The notes below the pieces were generated by a model. The model had not been told where the DNA came from. It searched no databases and saw only the letters and a program-made list of their open reading frames with translations. A stretch of 64,000 nucleotides of DNA from Ruoffia sp044336205 (lineage in GTDB: Bacteria > Bacillota > Bacilli > Lactobacillales > Aerococcaceae). This document shows positions 30,914-40,255 of the stretch, piece by piece. The stretch lies in contig CP172318.1 in the NCBI GenBank assembly GCA_044336205.1, positions 1,302,001-1,366,000 of the forward strand, in the 5' to 3' direction. Every line of letters begins with the position of its first letter. Positions within the stretch are counted from its first letter, which is position 1. A program made the position numbers and the translations under genes.

Positions 30914-31240
30914 TCATAGTTTGCCGCCCATGTACAGTTGCATGATTAGTTCCGATAAACTCATTGAAGTTGTTTTAAGCACGGTGTTAATTTGGTGTAA
31001 ATCATTTTCTTGCATAGCGGTTTCGGCGTTAGCAATGACTTCTTCTAAAACACCAGCTAATCCTTCATGCTCCACTTCTTCACCTTCTTCGGTAAATGTA
31101 CTCGGATAAATAGATTTCAAAATAAAAAGGACATCATCTTGATTAATGGTGTCCTTGGATAAGTAGTTAGTGGTTAATTTAATTTTTTCTTCATCAGTAA
31201 AATCGCCATTGATGATACCGTCTTTTATAAACTCTCTCAT
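30914..31240 (-). CDS. Hypothetical phage protein
   Basis: 108 residues, mostly helical and acidic (EEGEEVEHEGLAGVLEEVIA), no membrane helix. ATG lies at the stop of the baseplate protein (4-base overlap). Not recognised; the position between BppU-like and XkdX suggests a small tail or assembly accessory. Confidence 0.6.
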   Translation of the reverse strand: MREFIKDGIINGDFTDEEKIKLTTNYLSKDTINQDDVLFILKSIYPSTFTEEGEEVEHEGLAGVLEEVIANAETAMQENDLHQINTVLKTTSMSLSELIMQLYMGGKL

Positions 31241-32910
31241 AGCGTTCCTCCTAATCTAAGGATTGCGTCTTTCATCTGTCGTAATTCGTATTCGTGGATA
31301 AAATCTTTGTTGATGATTAGCTCGTCAAAGTAACCATACTCCTCGATAATGGCGTCCATGATTTGCTGTGATGGTTCGTTGCCTGCGCCGAAAGTGGCGG
31401 TGAGGTCAAGGACGATGTAATAGTCTAAGTAGAAGTAATCTCCTGCTTTTGTGTTATTTGCGAACACCCTAAACTCGGTTATATTTCCACCGACACTACC
31501 GTCAAATATTGTACTAATAGTCTGGTATTCATTTTGTGCTAATGACTGTCGCACGGTATACTGACCGGTATTGTGCCTTAACCTTGCTTCACCTGTTAGA
31601 TTCATTGGGTTAAATCGTGCGATTGAGTAGTACTTGTGATTCGTATAATTTATGGGATGAGAATTGTAGCTAATCATCAAATTGTCAACTTTAGTAACAT
31701 AATTGACTTTTAAATGCTCATCATCCAACGATAGAGTTGTTTGCGCTGATACATGATTCCATTTTTCTAAACCATCAATAAAATTACCATTTTCAACCAA
31801 ATTGACTAATTTAAGCCCCCCCGTGAAAACGATTGCCTCACGTAATTCTTGCATTAAATTGTTGTTGTAATTTGTCATCATTTTGATGTGGTTGTAGTAA
31901 TCGTCTTTTGTAACTGTGGTATAATTCTCGGGTGCCTTCGAGTAAGGTGTAGCATGTGAGCCTTTTTCTAATTTTGCATTTTTGTATGAGTACTCTAATC
32001 CTGAACCAACATTTTGCTGGCGTGAATCTAGTCCGAACTTTACTTCTCCGTATCTATCGATTGGAAAACTAAACGCTTTTGAATACCTGTACCAACTGCC
32101 ATCAACAGGTACAATCGCTATGTGACCAATTGATTGATTACCGCCTGTGTCATGTTCTCGAGCCCAAAAATAGTTGTAATTTAAGGCTCTTATTCCCTCC
32201 GAGACTTTAACATCCACAGAGGCTGTGTAAGTAACGCCAGCCTTAAAGTTTTGATAGCCAAAGGTGATTCCTGTGAAGACCCCTTGTTCCGGCGTAAAAT
32301 CGGTTACTACCTTTGATGTATCACCCTTAATTAAATTCCTCCCACCAATGGCTTCCTGCAACTTCACGAACTCCTCAACAGACGTCAAATTCCTAGCTTC
32401 TTCATTCGCTTTCCGTTCGTTCTCCGCCTGTTTCCTAGCTTCTTCAGCTTGGGTGATGCTGTCGTTGGTTTGTGAGAGGGTGGTGAGGGCACCTGCTATT
32501 TCAGCATCCACTTGCGCTTTGACTTCGGAAACGATTTTGTCTTTGCCTATGATTTCGATGATGTTCGATTCTTGCCCAAGACTTGACCTATCAATATTTA
32601 ATATTCGTCCACCTTCAACGGACGGGAAAATGAATTTTCCATCCACAATGATTTCAACGTAATATTTTCTGGCTTGAATGACTTTGTCGATAGTAAAACG
32701 AACAATGTTATCCTGACCTACGGTTATGCCAGCTTTCTCATAGCCAGTAGCGGTGAAATCAGGGGTTAATAATTTGACTGTGGCTTTTTTATTCGCCAAA
32801 TTTAAAGCATCACCATCACCGTCTGCAAGCTGGTAAACCAACTCTGTTTTATCCCCTTGTTTTAAGGTGCTTCCTTTATTTAAATCTTTTAGGATTAGGA
32901 TTCCTGACAT
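31237..32910 (-). CDS. BppU-family baseplate upper protein with C-terminal binding domain
   Basis: 557 residues. Residues 1-125 have the BppU N-terminal domain (LKDLNKGSTLKQGDKTELVY, FPSVEGGRILNIDRSS). A coiled coil follows (VKAQVDAEIAGALTTLSQTN, AEEARKQAENERKANEEAR). The C-terminal part (from residue 200) is beta-rich and holds FWAREHDTGGN and ARLRHNTGQYTVRQSL, likely carbohydrate-binding modules. In lactococcal phages BppU anchors receptor-binding trimers; here the receptor-binding module seems to be built in. Confidence 0.75.
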   Translation of the reverse strand: MSGILILKDLNKGSTLKQGDKTELVYQLADGDGDALNLANKKATVKLLTPDFTATGYEKAGITVGQDNIVRFTIDKVIQARKYYVEIIVDGKFIFPSVEGGRILNIDRSSLGQESNIIEIIGKDKIVSEVKAQVDAEIAGALTTLSQTNDSITQAEEARKQAENERKANEEARNLTSVEEFVKLQEAIGGRNLIKGDTSKVVTDFTPEQGVFTGITFGYQNFKAGVTYTASVDVKVSEGIRALNYNYFWAREHDTGGNQSIGHIAIVPVDGSWYRYSKAFSFPIDRYGEVKFGLDSRQQNVGSGLEYSYKNAKLEKGSHATPYSKAPENYTTVTKDDYYNHIKMMTNYNNNLMQELREAIVFTGGLKLVNLVENGNFIDGLEKWNHVSAQTTLSLDDEHLKVNYVTKVDNLMISYNSHPINYTNHKYYSIARFNPMNLTGEARLRHNTGQYTVRQSLAQNEYQTISTIFDGSVGGNITEFRVFANNTKAGDYFYLDYYIVLDLTATFGAGNEPSQQIMDAIIEEYGYFDELIINKDFIHEYELRQMKDAILRLGGTL

Positions 32911-32914
32911 GCCA

Positions 32915-33208
32915 TCACTCCTCTTTTAAAATTTTCTCAATTTTCATGAGCTGTAAGGCGGAAAGTGGTAAGTCTTCTAGTTCTGCATAGGTAAAGTACT
33001 CTAAGTTCACCTCTTGCGTTTCTTGACTTAGCTCCTCGATTTCCTCTTCCGACAATCCTTCAAAGGCTTTGAAGATGACCTCTATGGGGTTTTTGATTGC
33101 CATGATTTGCTTGTATAATTTAAATTTAAAACGACCTGCTAAAGGTTGATTAGCAAGGTCGTTCAGAACTTCGTTAATATTTACAATTTCATAATTTCTA
33201 AGTTTCAT
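32915..33208 (-). CDS. Hypothetical phage protein
   Basis: 97 residues. N-terminal KLRNYEIVNINEVLNDLANQ and an acidic middle (FEGLSEEEIEELSQETQEVN). The stop is 5 bases before the BppU gene start and its own ATG overlaps the S74 fibre gene by 11 bases. Not recognised; probably tail-region accessory. Confidence 0.6.
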   Translation of the reverse strand: MKLRNYEIVNINEVLNDLANQPLAGRFKFKLYKQIMAIKNPIEVIFKAFEGLSEEEIEELSQETQEVNLEYFTYAELEDLPLSALQLMKIEKILKEE

Positions 33209-35009
33209 GATTTAGTTTCCTTTCCAATTCCTCGACTTTTGCCTGCAACTCTTGAATAGCTTTTAACGCCAGCATTCCTATAAGGTCGGTATCTAATCCT
33301 TCAGTTTCAGGGTCAGGAACTCGTAATAGACCTGCTTCTTGAGCTATCAAACCTAACTCTACATGACGGTCATCTGCTTTCATATCGTACTCTTTAAATT
33401 TTAATTGGCTCACTTCGTCTAAAGCATTAATTTTTGAGTCCTCGATATTCTTTTTGAGTCGCCTATCAGAGGCGGTAGAACTACCCGCTTCATATCTTAC
33501 GTGTTTACGGAAGTACCACCACCATTCGGTTAATGCACCGTTTAATCCAAAGTTGACAACGTCTGAATAATTGACATCGGATGACCCTCCGGTATATACA
33601 GTACCTCTCTTATATAATATCTGGTCACCCGGATGGAGCATTGGCCAACCACTTGACGGCCAACCGTTTAATGAGCGAATCAATGAGCTTGCTTGACTAA
33701 AATTATTTACTATTAAGCCTTTCGCCATCATATCCTCTATCACGTTGACAGGGCCTTGCCCAGCTCGCACCGAATAGTATAAATCATCTGTAGCGGATGA
33801 CGATTCACTATTTTGAGCTATTCTAAACCCTTTTCGCTTACTCAAAAATATCCCAAAGTCATTCGTACCTGTATGAATATCTCGACCAATATAAGCTTGA
33901 GAACCGCCATTAGGCTCGAAGTATTGCGTCCGACCTTTTGCCATGACAACACCTGTGCCGTCGTGGAATTGTGACCTAAATTCCGGTATGTTATTCATCT
34001 CAACGAAAGCGCCTTGGATTCCGGACTCTAGTCTTATTCGAGCCCCGTCAATGACAACTCTTGAGTTAAGCCCTGCAAAAGATGCAGTCAGCAAGGCGGC
34101 TTTGTTTCCTGATATGCTATTGATGTCTAAGTTCATCGCAATCACATTATTGAACTTCGCTGTAAATGCCGTGACGTCATTGGCCATAAGATTATCAACC
34201 ATTAGCTTTCTAGCGAATGCATTCGTCATGACAGTATCCCCGTCTAAATGAATCAGAGAACTTTTCAGGCGAATCCCACTTGTTGTAGCATTAATAGCAG
34301 TTTTCAAGTCATTACCAGACTTTAGTGTAAGCGCCCAGCTGTCTGCCAATTGCGATACTTGCGATTTATCCGCTTTGTTTGATATGGCTGTCTGCCACAC
34401 ATCCGTGCCTAAAATCATTTGGGCTAGCGTATCACCGTCGGTTACCATACCTTCGATTGCTTCCACACTTTGACGCATTTGACTAAATAATTCGCCGTTT
34501 TCCACACGTAATCTAGCACCATTTACGATCTGCTCAAAGATAGTTCCTTGACCTGATTCTAAATCTTCTACGGTTTGCTTAAATCCATCCACCGTTTGAA
34601 TCGCTTGGCTAACCCGACCGTCCAGACTAAATACCTCACTGAATAAACCATCAATTGTTTGACCTTGTCTTGAGTACCCACCAATTAAGTCATTGACTTC
34701 TTGCTCAAAACCTTGTGCCAGCTGTGCAAAACGTGAGGTTAAACCTCTTTCGGGATCGTGGATTGAATATTGCAATGCCCTAATTTCTTTGATTAAGCCA
34801 GTTGCTGGCCCTTGGACTAAAGCGGGGTCTTCATACATTGTGGCTTCGTTGCCTTTTTCGAGTTGAATGTCATCTAAAAAAGTCACGCCCCCACAATCTT
34901 CGAGGGGCATGACTTCAATGTCTGATGTTGTGTTTTTGGTAAAAGTGACCGTCACATAATCATCAGTGACTGTACCTGTGACTTCTTTACCGTCTATGAT
35001 AAATTTCAT
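33198..35009 (-). CDS. Tail fibre with C-terminal S74 intramolecular chaperone
   Basis: 603 residues. The middle is a helical/coiled stretch (GQTIDGLFSEVFSLDGRVSQ), then a beta region. The last 90 residues are the Peptidase_S74 domain: SDRRLKKNIEDS (Ser-Lys dyad), ELGLIAQEA, LIGMLALKAIQELQ. This domain trimerises the fibre and cleaves itself off. Fourth tail gene before lysis; a good receptor-binding candidate. Confidence 0.85.
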   Translation of the reverse strand: MKFIIDGKEVTGTVTDDYVTVTFTKNTTSDIEVMPLEDCGGVTFLDDIQLEKGNEATMYEDPALVQGPATGLIKEIRALQYSIHDPERGLTSRFAQLAQGFEQEVNDLIGGYSRQGQTIDGLFSEVFSLDGRVSQAIQTVDGFKQTVEDLESGQGTIFEQIVNGARLRVENGELFSQMRQSVEAIEGMVTDGDTLAQMILGTDVWQTAISNKADKSQVSQLADSWALTLKSGNDLKTAINATTSGIRLKSSLIHLDGDTVMTNAFARKLMVDNLMANDVTAFTAKFNNVIAMNLDINSISGNKAALLTASFAGLNSRVVIDGARIRLESGIQGAFVEMNNIPEFRSQFHDGTGVVMAKGRTQYFEPNGGSQAYIGRDIHTGTNDFGIFLSKRKGFRIAQNSESSSATDDLYYSVRAGQGPVNVIEDMMAKGLIVNNFSQASSLIRSLNGWPSSGWPMLHPGDQILYKRGTVYTGGSSDVNYSDVVNFGLNGALTEWWWYFRKHVRYEAGSSTASDRRLKKNIEDSKINALDEVSQLKFKEYDMKADDRHVELGLIAQEAGLLRVPDPETEGLDTDLIGMLALKAIQELQAKVEELERKLNHET

Positions 35010-35021
35010 TTACTCACCGCC

Positions 35022-35984
35022 TTATCCATACGGATTCACATGCCCTTTATACAAGGCCAGTTTGCTGTATCTAATGCGGGTGTCGTTAGAATCATTATCA
35101 AAGTTGACTTGGAAGTAATCTCCAGTAGGTGAGTTTGGTTCTGTCGTAAATTGGTAATAATAAGTTACTTTACCACTTTGTGACATGTTGCTTGTGAAGT
35201 TATACTCTCCAGCATTCGGTGTTACTGTTCTTTGTGCGCCATTAAAGTAATGTTTCCCACCAAAGAAAGCCATCCCTATAACAAAATGCGCTTTTGTAAA
35301 GTTCGGACCGACGTTCTCCATCTCAAAGGCTAGAGTATATTGTGAATTCGGCTCTAAATCGCCATCTAGGATGTTTAAACCACCTGATGGACTTTCCCAT
35401 TGCCTTAGCTCAAATGGACTGCCACCTGTCGGTATTTCGTCCTTTGTAGTGCGTTGGTTATTGACATATGTATTCGTCGAGTAAGTCACACCAGTATTTT
35501 TTTGCGTAAGCACATCAACTAATGGTCCTTGAGGCACTTTAGTACCACGCTTTACGACACGTTGAACCATTGGCACGGTAGATGTCTTCTCGTTTCGTTT
35601 CTTACCAGTTGCCACACCATTAATATATTCAGCTTCCCATGTTTTGGTAGTTTTACCGACTGCACCTTGAGATTCCACCACTTCTGCACCTTGATTAAGG
35701 TTCGGATCATCAACATATCTGGTTGTAATTGGTATGGTCGTGACTGTTGACATCGGTCTCCATTCTACTGTCTGTACAATCGGCACATCTAAATGGATGT
35801 TTAAAGTCGTATCGCCATCAATGACAACTTGCGTGGTGTATGGACTATACACGGCACTTGTAATACTCAAAGTGTACGTATCATGCTTCAATTTTGGTAA
35901 AACAAGTTTTGAATCAGTCGTTGACCTAGTAATCGTTGGATTACTAGAATTTAAAGGTGTTAATTTAACTGTTATCTGCTCCAA
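35022..35984 (-). CDS. Tail protein with G5 domain
   Basis: 320 residues, TTG start with AAGGAG at 7 bases. Residues about 75-155 form a G5 domain: ITTRYVDDPNLNQGAEVVES, TTKTWEAEYINGVATGKK, EKTSTVPMVQRVVKRG. The C-terminal 130 residues are a beta-sandwich (DGDLEPNSQYTLAFEMENVG, ending RYSKLALYKG), similar to sugar-binding modules of phage tails. G5 domains in Gram-positive surface proteins bind N-acetylglucosamine-like sugars; here that suggests host-wall binding. Confidence 0.65.
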   Translation of the reverse strand: MEQITVKLTPLNSSNPTITRSTTDSKLVLPKLKHDTYTLSITSAVYSPYTTQVVIDGDTTLNIHLDVPIVQTVEWRPMSTVTTIPITTRYVDDPNLNQGAEVVESQGAVGKTTKTWEAEYINGVATGKKRNEKTSTVPMVQRVVKRGTKVPQGPLVDVLTQKNTGVTYSTNTYVNNQRTTKDEIPTGGSPFELRQWESPSGGLNILDGDLEPNSQYTLAFEMENVGPNFTKAHFVIGMAFFGGKHYFNGAQRTVTPNAGEYNFTSNMSQSGKVTYYYQFTTEPNSPTGDYFQVNFDNDSNDTRIRYSKLALYKGHVNPYG

Positions 35985-35999
35985 GTTCTCGCTCCTTTC

Positions 36000-38900
36000 T
36001 TAAAGTGGTGGCTTGATTGGCAATTCAATAAATGGTGCTACGAAACCAGTGTTTTTGACAAATTCAGGTTTATTACCAAATTGCACTTGCCTGTGGCTAC
36101 CATATGCATTGACATTTGTGTTACTCAATTCAACTCGCTGTTTATTTGTATCGCTGAAGTTACCATTCATCAACGTTTGTCTTGTTTCTTGACTTCCTTG
36201 TGCTAAATTGACTTCGCTGTCATATAGCAACGCTGACCCATTGGTAACAAGTTTATGTGGTACGTTATTCAGTGCCGTATTATACAGACGACCAGTCACA
36301 TTTGACCCGTAAGCTATTGCTTGTGGTGGGTCATCAAACCCTGCAACTTTAATAAAGTTAATTTCAGAGTTATGCATCTCCAAGCGGTTATGTCCGTTGA
36401 AGTTATCTTCTGCTTCTTGAGCCTCTGAATAGTAGAGTCCTTTCACAATTCCCCATAATCTACCATATGGAAGTACATCCATGCGGACATTATTAGACAC
36501 TTCTTTATACTCACCATAAACCCCAGCAACAATTTGGTAGTTTGAACCGCGTGCATCAACATTATCCACATTCCAATACACATTCCCAGCGATTGATTCG
36601 ACGTGGAACGTTGAGTGGTAGTCTAAGAAACTTGAATTCTTAATATTTACCGTTGTATTCTTATCCCTCATCCACACTGTTGGGTCATTAGACTGGATAG
36701 AACCGTTTTCTAATACGACACCAATCCAAGATAGTCTTAAATCTTTCGTCGTGGTCATTCCTTTTGCATGAACGTTATCGATATTAACTATCGCATCACC
36801 TGTATGCCCACCTAAATATATCGCCATACCGAACGATTCTTGGGTGTCATTCCCACCTACTTTGTCAAACGTAGTGTTAGTTATTGACACATCTCGGTAT
36901 TCTTCAGTAAGGATTCCGTACCCACCGTACATATTTTTAAAATGAACATCATTAAATAGTACGTGGTGCGCACCCTTAACTGCGAATCCTCTTGTCATAG
37001 GGATATTAGGAATTGGATTGCTTTCTGATTGTGTATAAAATAGTTCTTCTTGTGGATTTCTAATTCCGTCCACTGTAATATTTTCTACTTCAAACCCTAA
37101 ACTATCAGGCGCCATCACCATTTGCATAAGCCAAAATTCGTGACGGTTTACAGTACGATTGTTCTTGTGTCTAAAGACTACATTTCCCTTACCTACAATT
37201 CTTAGGCCTTTTGAAGTTGCTGTTTTCCAAGGCTCCATTTGTACTCTTGCATTTTCCGGTGGGTCAACATTGTAAGTTCCTTCATCTACTTCAAGGATAA
37301 GTGGCTCATCAGCGGTTTCGTTGATGGCTGTGAGCAAAGCATTAAAGTTGTTCGTCGCACCGTCTCCAACACCGCCGTAATCAGCTAAATTAATAACTCT
37401 AGCATTATCAAAGTTACTTTCGCCCGGTTCAACGGGATCAGTAGGCTCTACGGGTAAACTTCCACCGGGTGGAATGAAGTTCAGCACAACTTCTGATTCA
37501 CTTCTAGGCATTGGTGCAGGTAATAAATCATCTGCTGTGAAGTTGAGCGTTAAGGTGCTTTCTTGCTTCGTCCCTTGAATGAATATCTCATTGACTGGTG
37601 CTTTATAATTCGTTCTAACTTCCTCCGATTTATTACCAGTAGGTTCACCGTTAACCAACTCAATTTTCCATGTATATGTTGCTGTACCGTTAATTCCGGC
37701 ACGCTCTATATAGCTTTCTTCCGGTGTTAAGTTAGTGTTATAAGTAATTTCTCTGACAAATGGCACCGACTCTGTTCTTGTACGTTCTTCCCATGTGATA
37801 ACATCATCTAGCAAGCATGACACTTTAAAGCTTAGCGTATAAGTTTCACCCAGCTCAAAGCCTTCACCGTTATGTTGGATTAATCCACGACTGTCAGGTT
37901 GTATCGCTTGCGATTTGGCTCCTAGCCGGCGATTCTTGTTATACATCGCACCGCCATCTATCCCGATGATTTCTAGGTTTGATGTAGCTCTGTCACCAAC
38001 GGTGTTTAAGTCTTTCCTTAAATCTATGATGGTGGTGTCGATACGACCGATACCTTCTAAAGATTCTTCTGCCTTACTTACTGCCCGTTCTGCTTTTCTG
38101 TCAGATGCTTCAATTTCTTTCAACAATTCCTCTCTGATTTTTCGGTCTGTTTCTTCAATGAGTTCAGTTATCCAGTTTGGATTTTCGCTAAATGGGTCTG
38201 GCACCCACTCCTCACCATTCCAGTAGTAGCGTTTTACTACCTCTCCTACAGTTAGAAACAACTGGTCACCAACAACCAAAGTTCCCTTCGGGTCATCCAG
38301 AGGAAATTCAGAACCATAATAGTTTCGGTTACGACCATTCGCACTAACCAAAGATATAAATTTATCTTCGGCTTCGGCTAATTTATCATTGAATTGTTTT
38401 TCAAGACGTGCGTATTCACCGGTTTCTTTTTTTACGTTTCCAATACTATTACACTCGATATCGTGCTTAATTAGGCGACCTTGTACATCATACTCGCTAC
38501 TAAACGAAACAATCCTGACACTACGCTTAAACCCTAAATCATCATTTATTGCTGTGATGTAGTCCCCTGTGCGAGGTTGGTCATACTCATATCCCGATTT
38601 GGTTAAATCTTCCATATCAATTTGCACGGATATATCATAAGAACCATCAACTTCTTTTTGCAATCGATTCATTAGATTACTTTCAACGGTATACCGCTCA
38701 TCTAATACTGGTTCACCTTCATGTACACCATATATATTTTCTAGTGGACTGATGTACTCGACTTCTAAACGTCCGGCGGATTGGTTTTCTTCGTCATGAT
38801 AAGCACCATATCCTTTTTTACGTGTAATGAAATTACCTATATTCTTTTCTAATCTAATTTCATTTAAATTAAACCCTTTTTTAACAACCGTGGTTAAATC

Positions 38901-39392
38901 TGTACCTACCCTTGATAGAATTCTCACGACTCGACCATGAACGACAAACTCTGCCTCTACACTTGACATAATGTCATTAAACAACGTGAGACGTGACTTA
39001 TACCCAAAATTCTCTTTCGGAAAAGCTCCAATTGTGGTTTCTAAACTAAAGCTATATCCACTGTTGCTAAATATAAAATTCAGATAATTCAACATTGTAT
39101 TCGATCCATCTAAACGTCGGTGTACAACCGATTTAGAAAAATCATAGAAAAATTGATGGATAGCATCGAATTGAACTTCTACCCTATCACCTAAATCAAT
39201 GGGTTCTGCGAAAATGACACAATAATATTCATCTTCAAAGCGTAATCGCCAACCTAAATCTATATTATGGATGACGTCTGCACCCTCTACGATGGTACCA
39301 CTGATAGACCTCTCTCCATTCACCCCATTACTTACAGTAATCGAGGTAAGTGTTCCGTATTCATTATCTTGATGATCTAAAAATGTTATCAA
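36000..39392 (-). CDS. Tail-associated (Tal) protein fused to G5 and beta-helix domains
   Basis: 1,130 residues, TTG start with GGAGGTGA. Residues 1-360 are the Tal/prophage-tail N-terminal domain (ITFLDHQDNEYGTLTSITVS, GYDI-like DISVQIDMEDL). A coiled coil lies about 385-470. Residues about 535-610 form a G5-like domain (VNGEPTGNKSEEVRT). From about 670 on: VINLADYGGVGDGATNNFNA, a pectate-lyase-type right-handed beta-helix (GGYGILTEEYRDVSITNTTF) to the end (LPIKPPL). The beta-helix could degrade or bind wall polysaccharide. Confidence 0.85.
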   Translation of the reverse strand: MITFLDHQDNEYGTLTSITVSNGVNGERSISGTIVEGADVIHNIDLGWRLRFEDEYYCVIFAEPIDLGDRVEVQFDAIHQFFYDFSKSVVHRRLDGSNTMLNYLNFIFSNSGYSFSLETTIGAFPKENFGYKSRLTLFNDIMSSVEAEFVVHGRVVRILSRVGTDLTTVVKKGFNLNEIRLEKNIGNFITRKKGYGAYHDEENQSAGRLEVEYISPLENIYGVHEGEPVLDERYTVESNLMNRLQKEVDGSYDISVQIDMEDLTKSGYEYDQPRTGDYITAINDDLGFKRSVRIVSFSSEYDVQGRLIKHDIECNSIGNVKKETGEYARLEKQFNDKLAEAEDKFISLVSANGRNRNYYGSEFPLDDPKGTLVVGDQLFLTVGEVVKRYYWNGEEWVPDPFSENPNWITELIEETDRKIREELLKEIEASDRKAERAVSKAEESLEGIGRIDTTIIDLRKDLNTVGDRATSNLEIIGIDGGAMYNKNRRLGAKSQAIQPDSRGLIQHNGEGFELGETYTLSFKVSCLLDDVITWEERTRTESVPFVREITYNTNLTPEESYIERAGINGTATYTWKIELVNGEPTGNKSEEVRTNYKAPVNEIFIQGTKQESTLTLNFTADDLLPAPMPRSESEVVLNFIPPGGSLPVEPTDPVEPGESNFDNARVINLADYGGVGDGATNNFNALLTAINETADEPLILEVDEGTYNVDPPENARVQMEPWKTATSKGLRIVGKGNVVFRHKNNRTVNRHEFWLMQMVMAPDSLGFEVENITVDGIRNPQEELFYTQSESNPIPNIPMTRGFAVKGAHHVLFNDVHFKNMYGGYGILTEEYRDVSITNTTFDKVGGNDTQESFGMAIYLGGHTGDAIVNIDNVHAKGMTTTKDLRLSWIGVVLENGSIQSNDPTVWMRDKNTTVNIKNSSFLDYHSTFHVESIAGNVYWNVDNVDARGSNYQIVAGVYGEYKEVSNNVRMDVLPYGRLWGIVKGLYYSEAQEAEDNFNGHNRLEMHNSEINFIKVAGFDDPPQAIAYGSNVTGRLYNTALNNVPHKLVTNGSALLYDSEVNLAQGSQETRQTLMNGNFSDTNKQRVELSNTNVNAYGSHRQVQFGNKPEFVKNTGFVAPFIELPIKPPL

Positions 39393-39406
39393 AAACTACT
39401 CACCTC

Positions 39407-40243
39407 CTACTTGTAAAATTCTTTGTAATTTAAAATTGTAATCAATCCATTGAAGGTTGTTTGATATGTATTTTTACCGTGAACTAACTCAAAATGCTCA
39501 TAACTCGTTCGGTTATTTACATTCATGCCATTCAAAGTGGTTTCAAAACCTTTAATCAATAGGACGTCATTTGCTTTGATTGTTGCACTATGCTCATATA
39601 AGAACCGTCTGCCATTGATGGTTAAATCCACATTTGTCTGCGTGACCCCTGCTCTTAACTCAATAGCAAAAGGCCATTCTAATTGGCTGATATTGGCGTT
39701 ACCCTTATAAGGAATTTCACCCTGCCCAATAATTAAGTTTCGTTCTTTGGTTTCACCGTATGGTAATCCTGCGGTAACAAAAACAAATTCAAAATCATAA
39801 AGCAAATAATTAATTGTTCGTCCACGGAATGAAAAGGTTAAATCATCCGCCACAGTTACGTACCATCTGTATGGCCACGCTTCGTGTTGTTTCGCACTAA
39901 AATCTAAATCATCTGTTGATTCTCCGGGTAATTCATAGTGGTATAGTCCTTCATCAGTAGGTAGCATTTTAGTGATATAAAAAGGCTTGCTATCGACTAG
40001 CAAACCTTTTAAATCTTCTTTTAATAGCTCAAAATCATATAATGAATCGACTTTCAAACGACCGTTGACGGTAATCATCTTGCTTTCAAATTGCGAATTG
40101 GCCAAAACGACACCGCTACGACCTCGTACAACTCTTTTATCTAAAACCAAGCTCGGCGGAGTGTCTACAATAGACTCCACTCTCATACTAGCCATTCTGC
40201 TTAGTCTGGTAGATATTGTATCTTTTTCGATTAGTAAGTCCAT
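39407..40243 (-). CDS. Distal tail protein (Dit)
   Basis: 278 residues of the siphovirus tail component (SPP1 gp19.1/Dit) family: DTPPSLVLDKRVVRGRSGVVL at the N-terminus, AWPYRWYVTVADDLTFSFRG in the middle, NYKEFYK at the end. It forms the hexameric hub between tail tube and Tal. Located directly between tape measure and Tal, as usual. Confidence 0.85.
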   Translation of the reverse strand: MDLLIEKDTISTRLSRMASMRVESIVDTPPSLVLDKRVVRGRSGVVLANSQFESKMITVNGRLKVDSLYDFELLKEDLKGLLVDSKPFYITKMLPTDEGLYHYELPGESTDDLDFSAKQHEAWPYRWYVTVADDLTFSFRGRTINYLLYDFEFVFVTAGLPYGETKERNLIIGQGEIPYKGNANISQLEWPFAIELRAGVTQTNVDLTINGRRFLYEHSATIKANDVLLIKGFETTLNGMNVNNRTSYEHFELVHGKNTYQTTFNGLITILNYKEFYK

Positions 40244-40255
40244 GGATTCTCCTTC

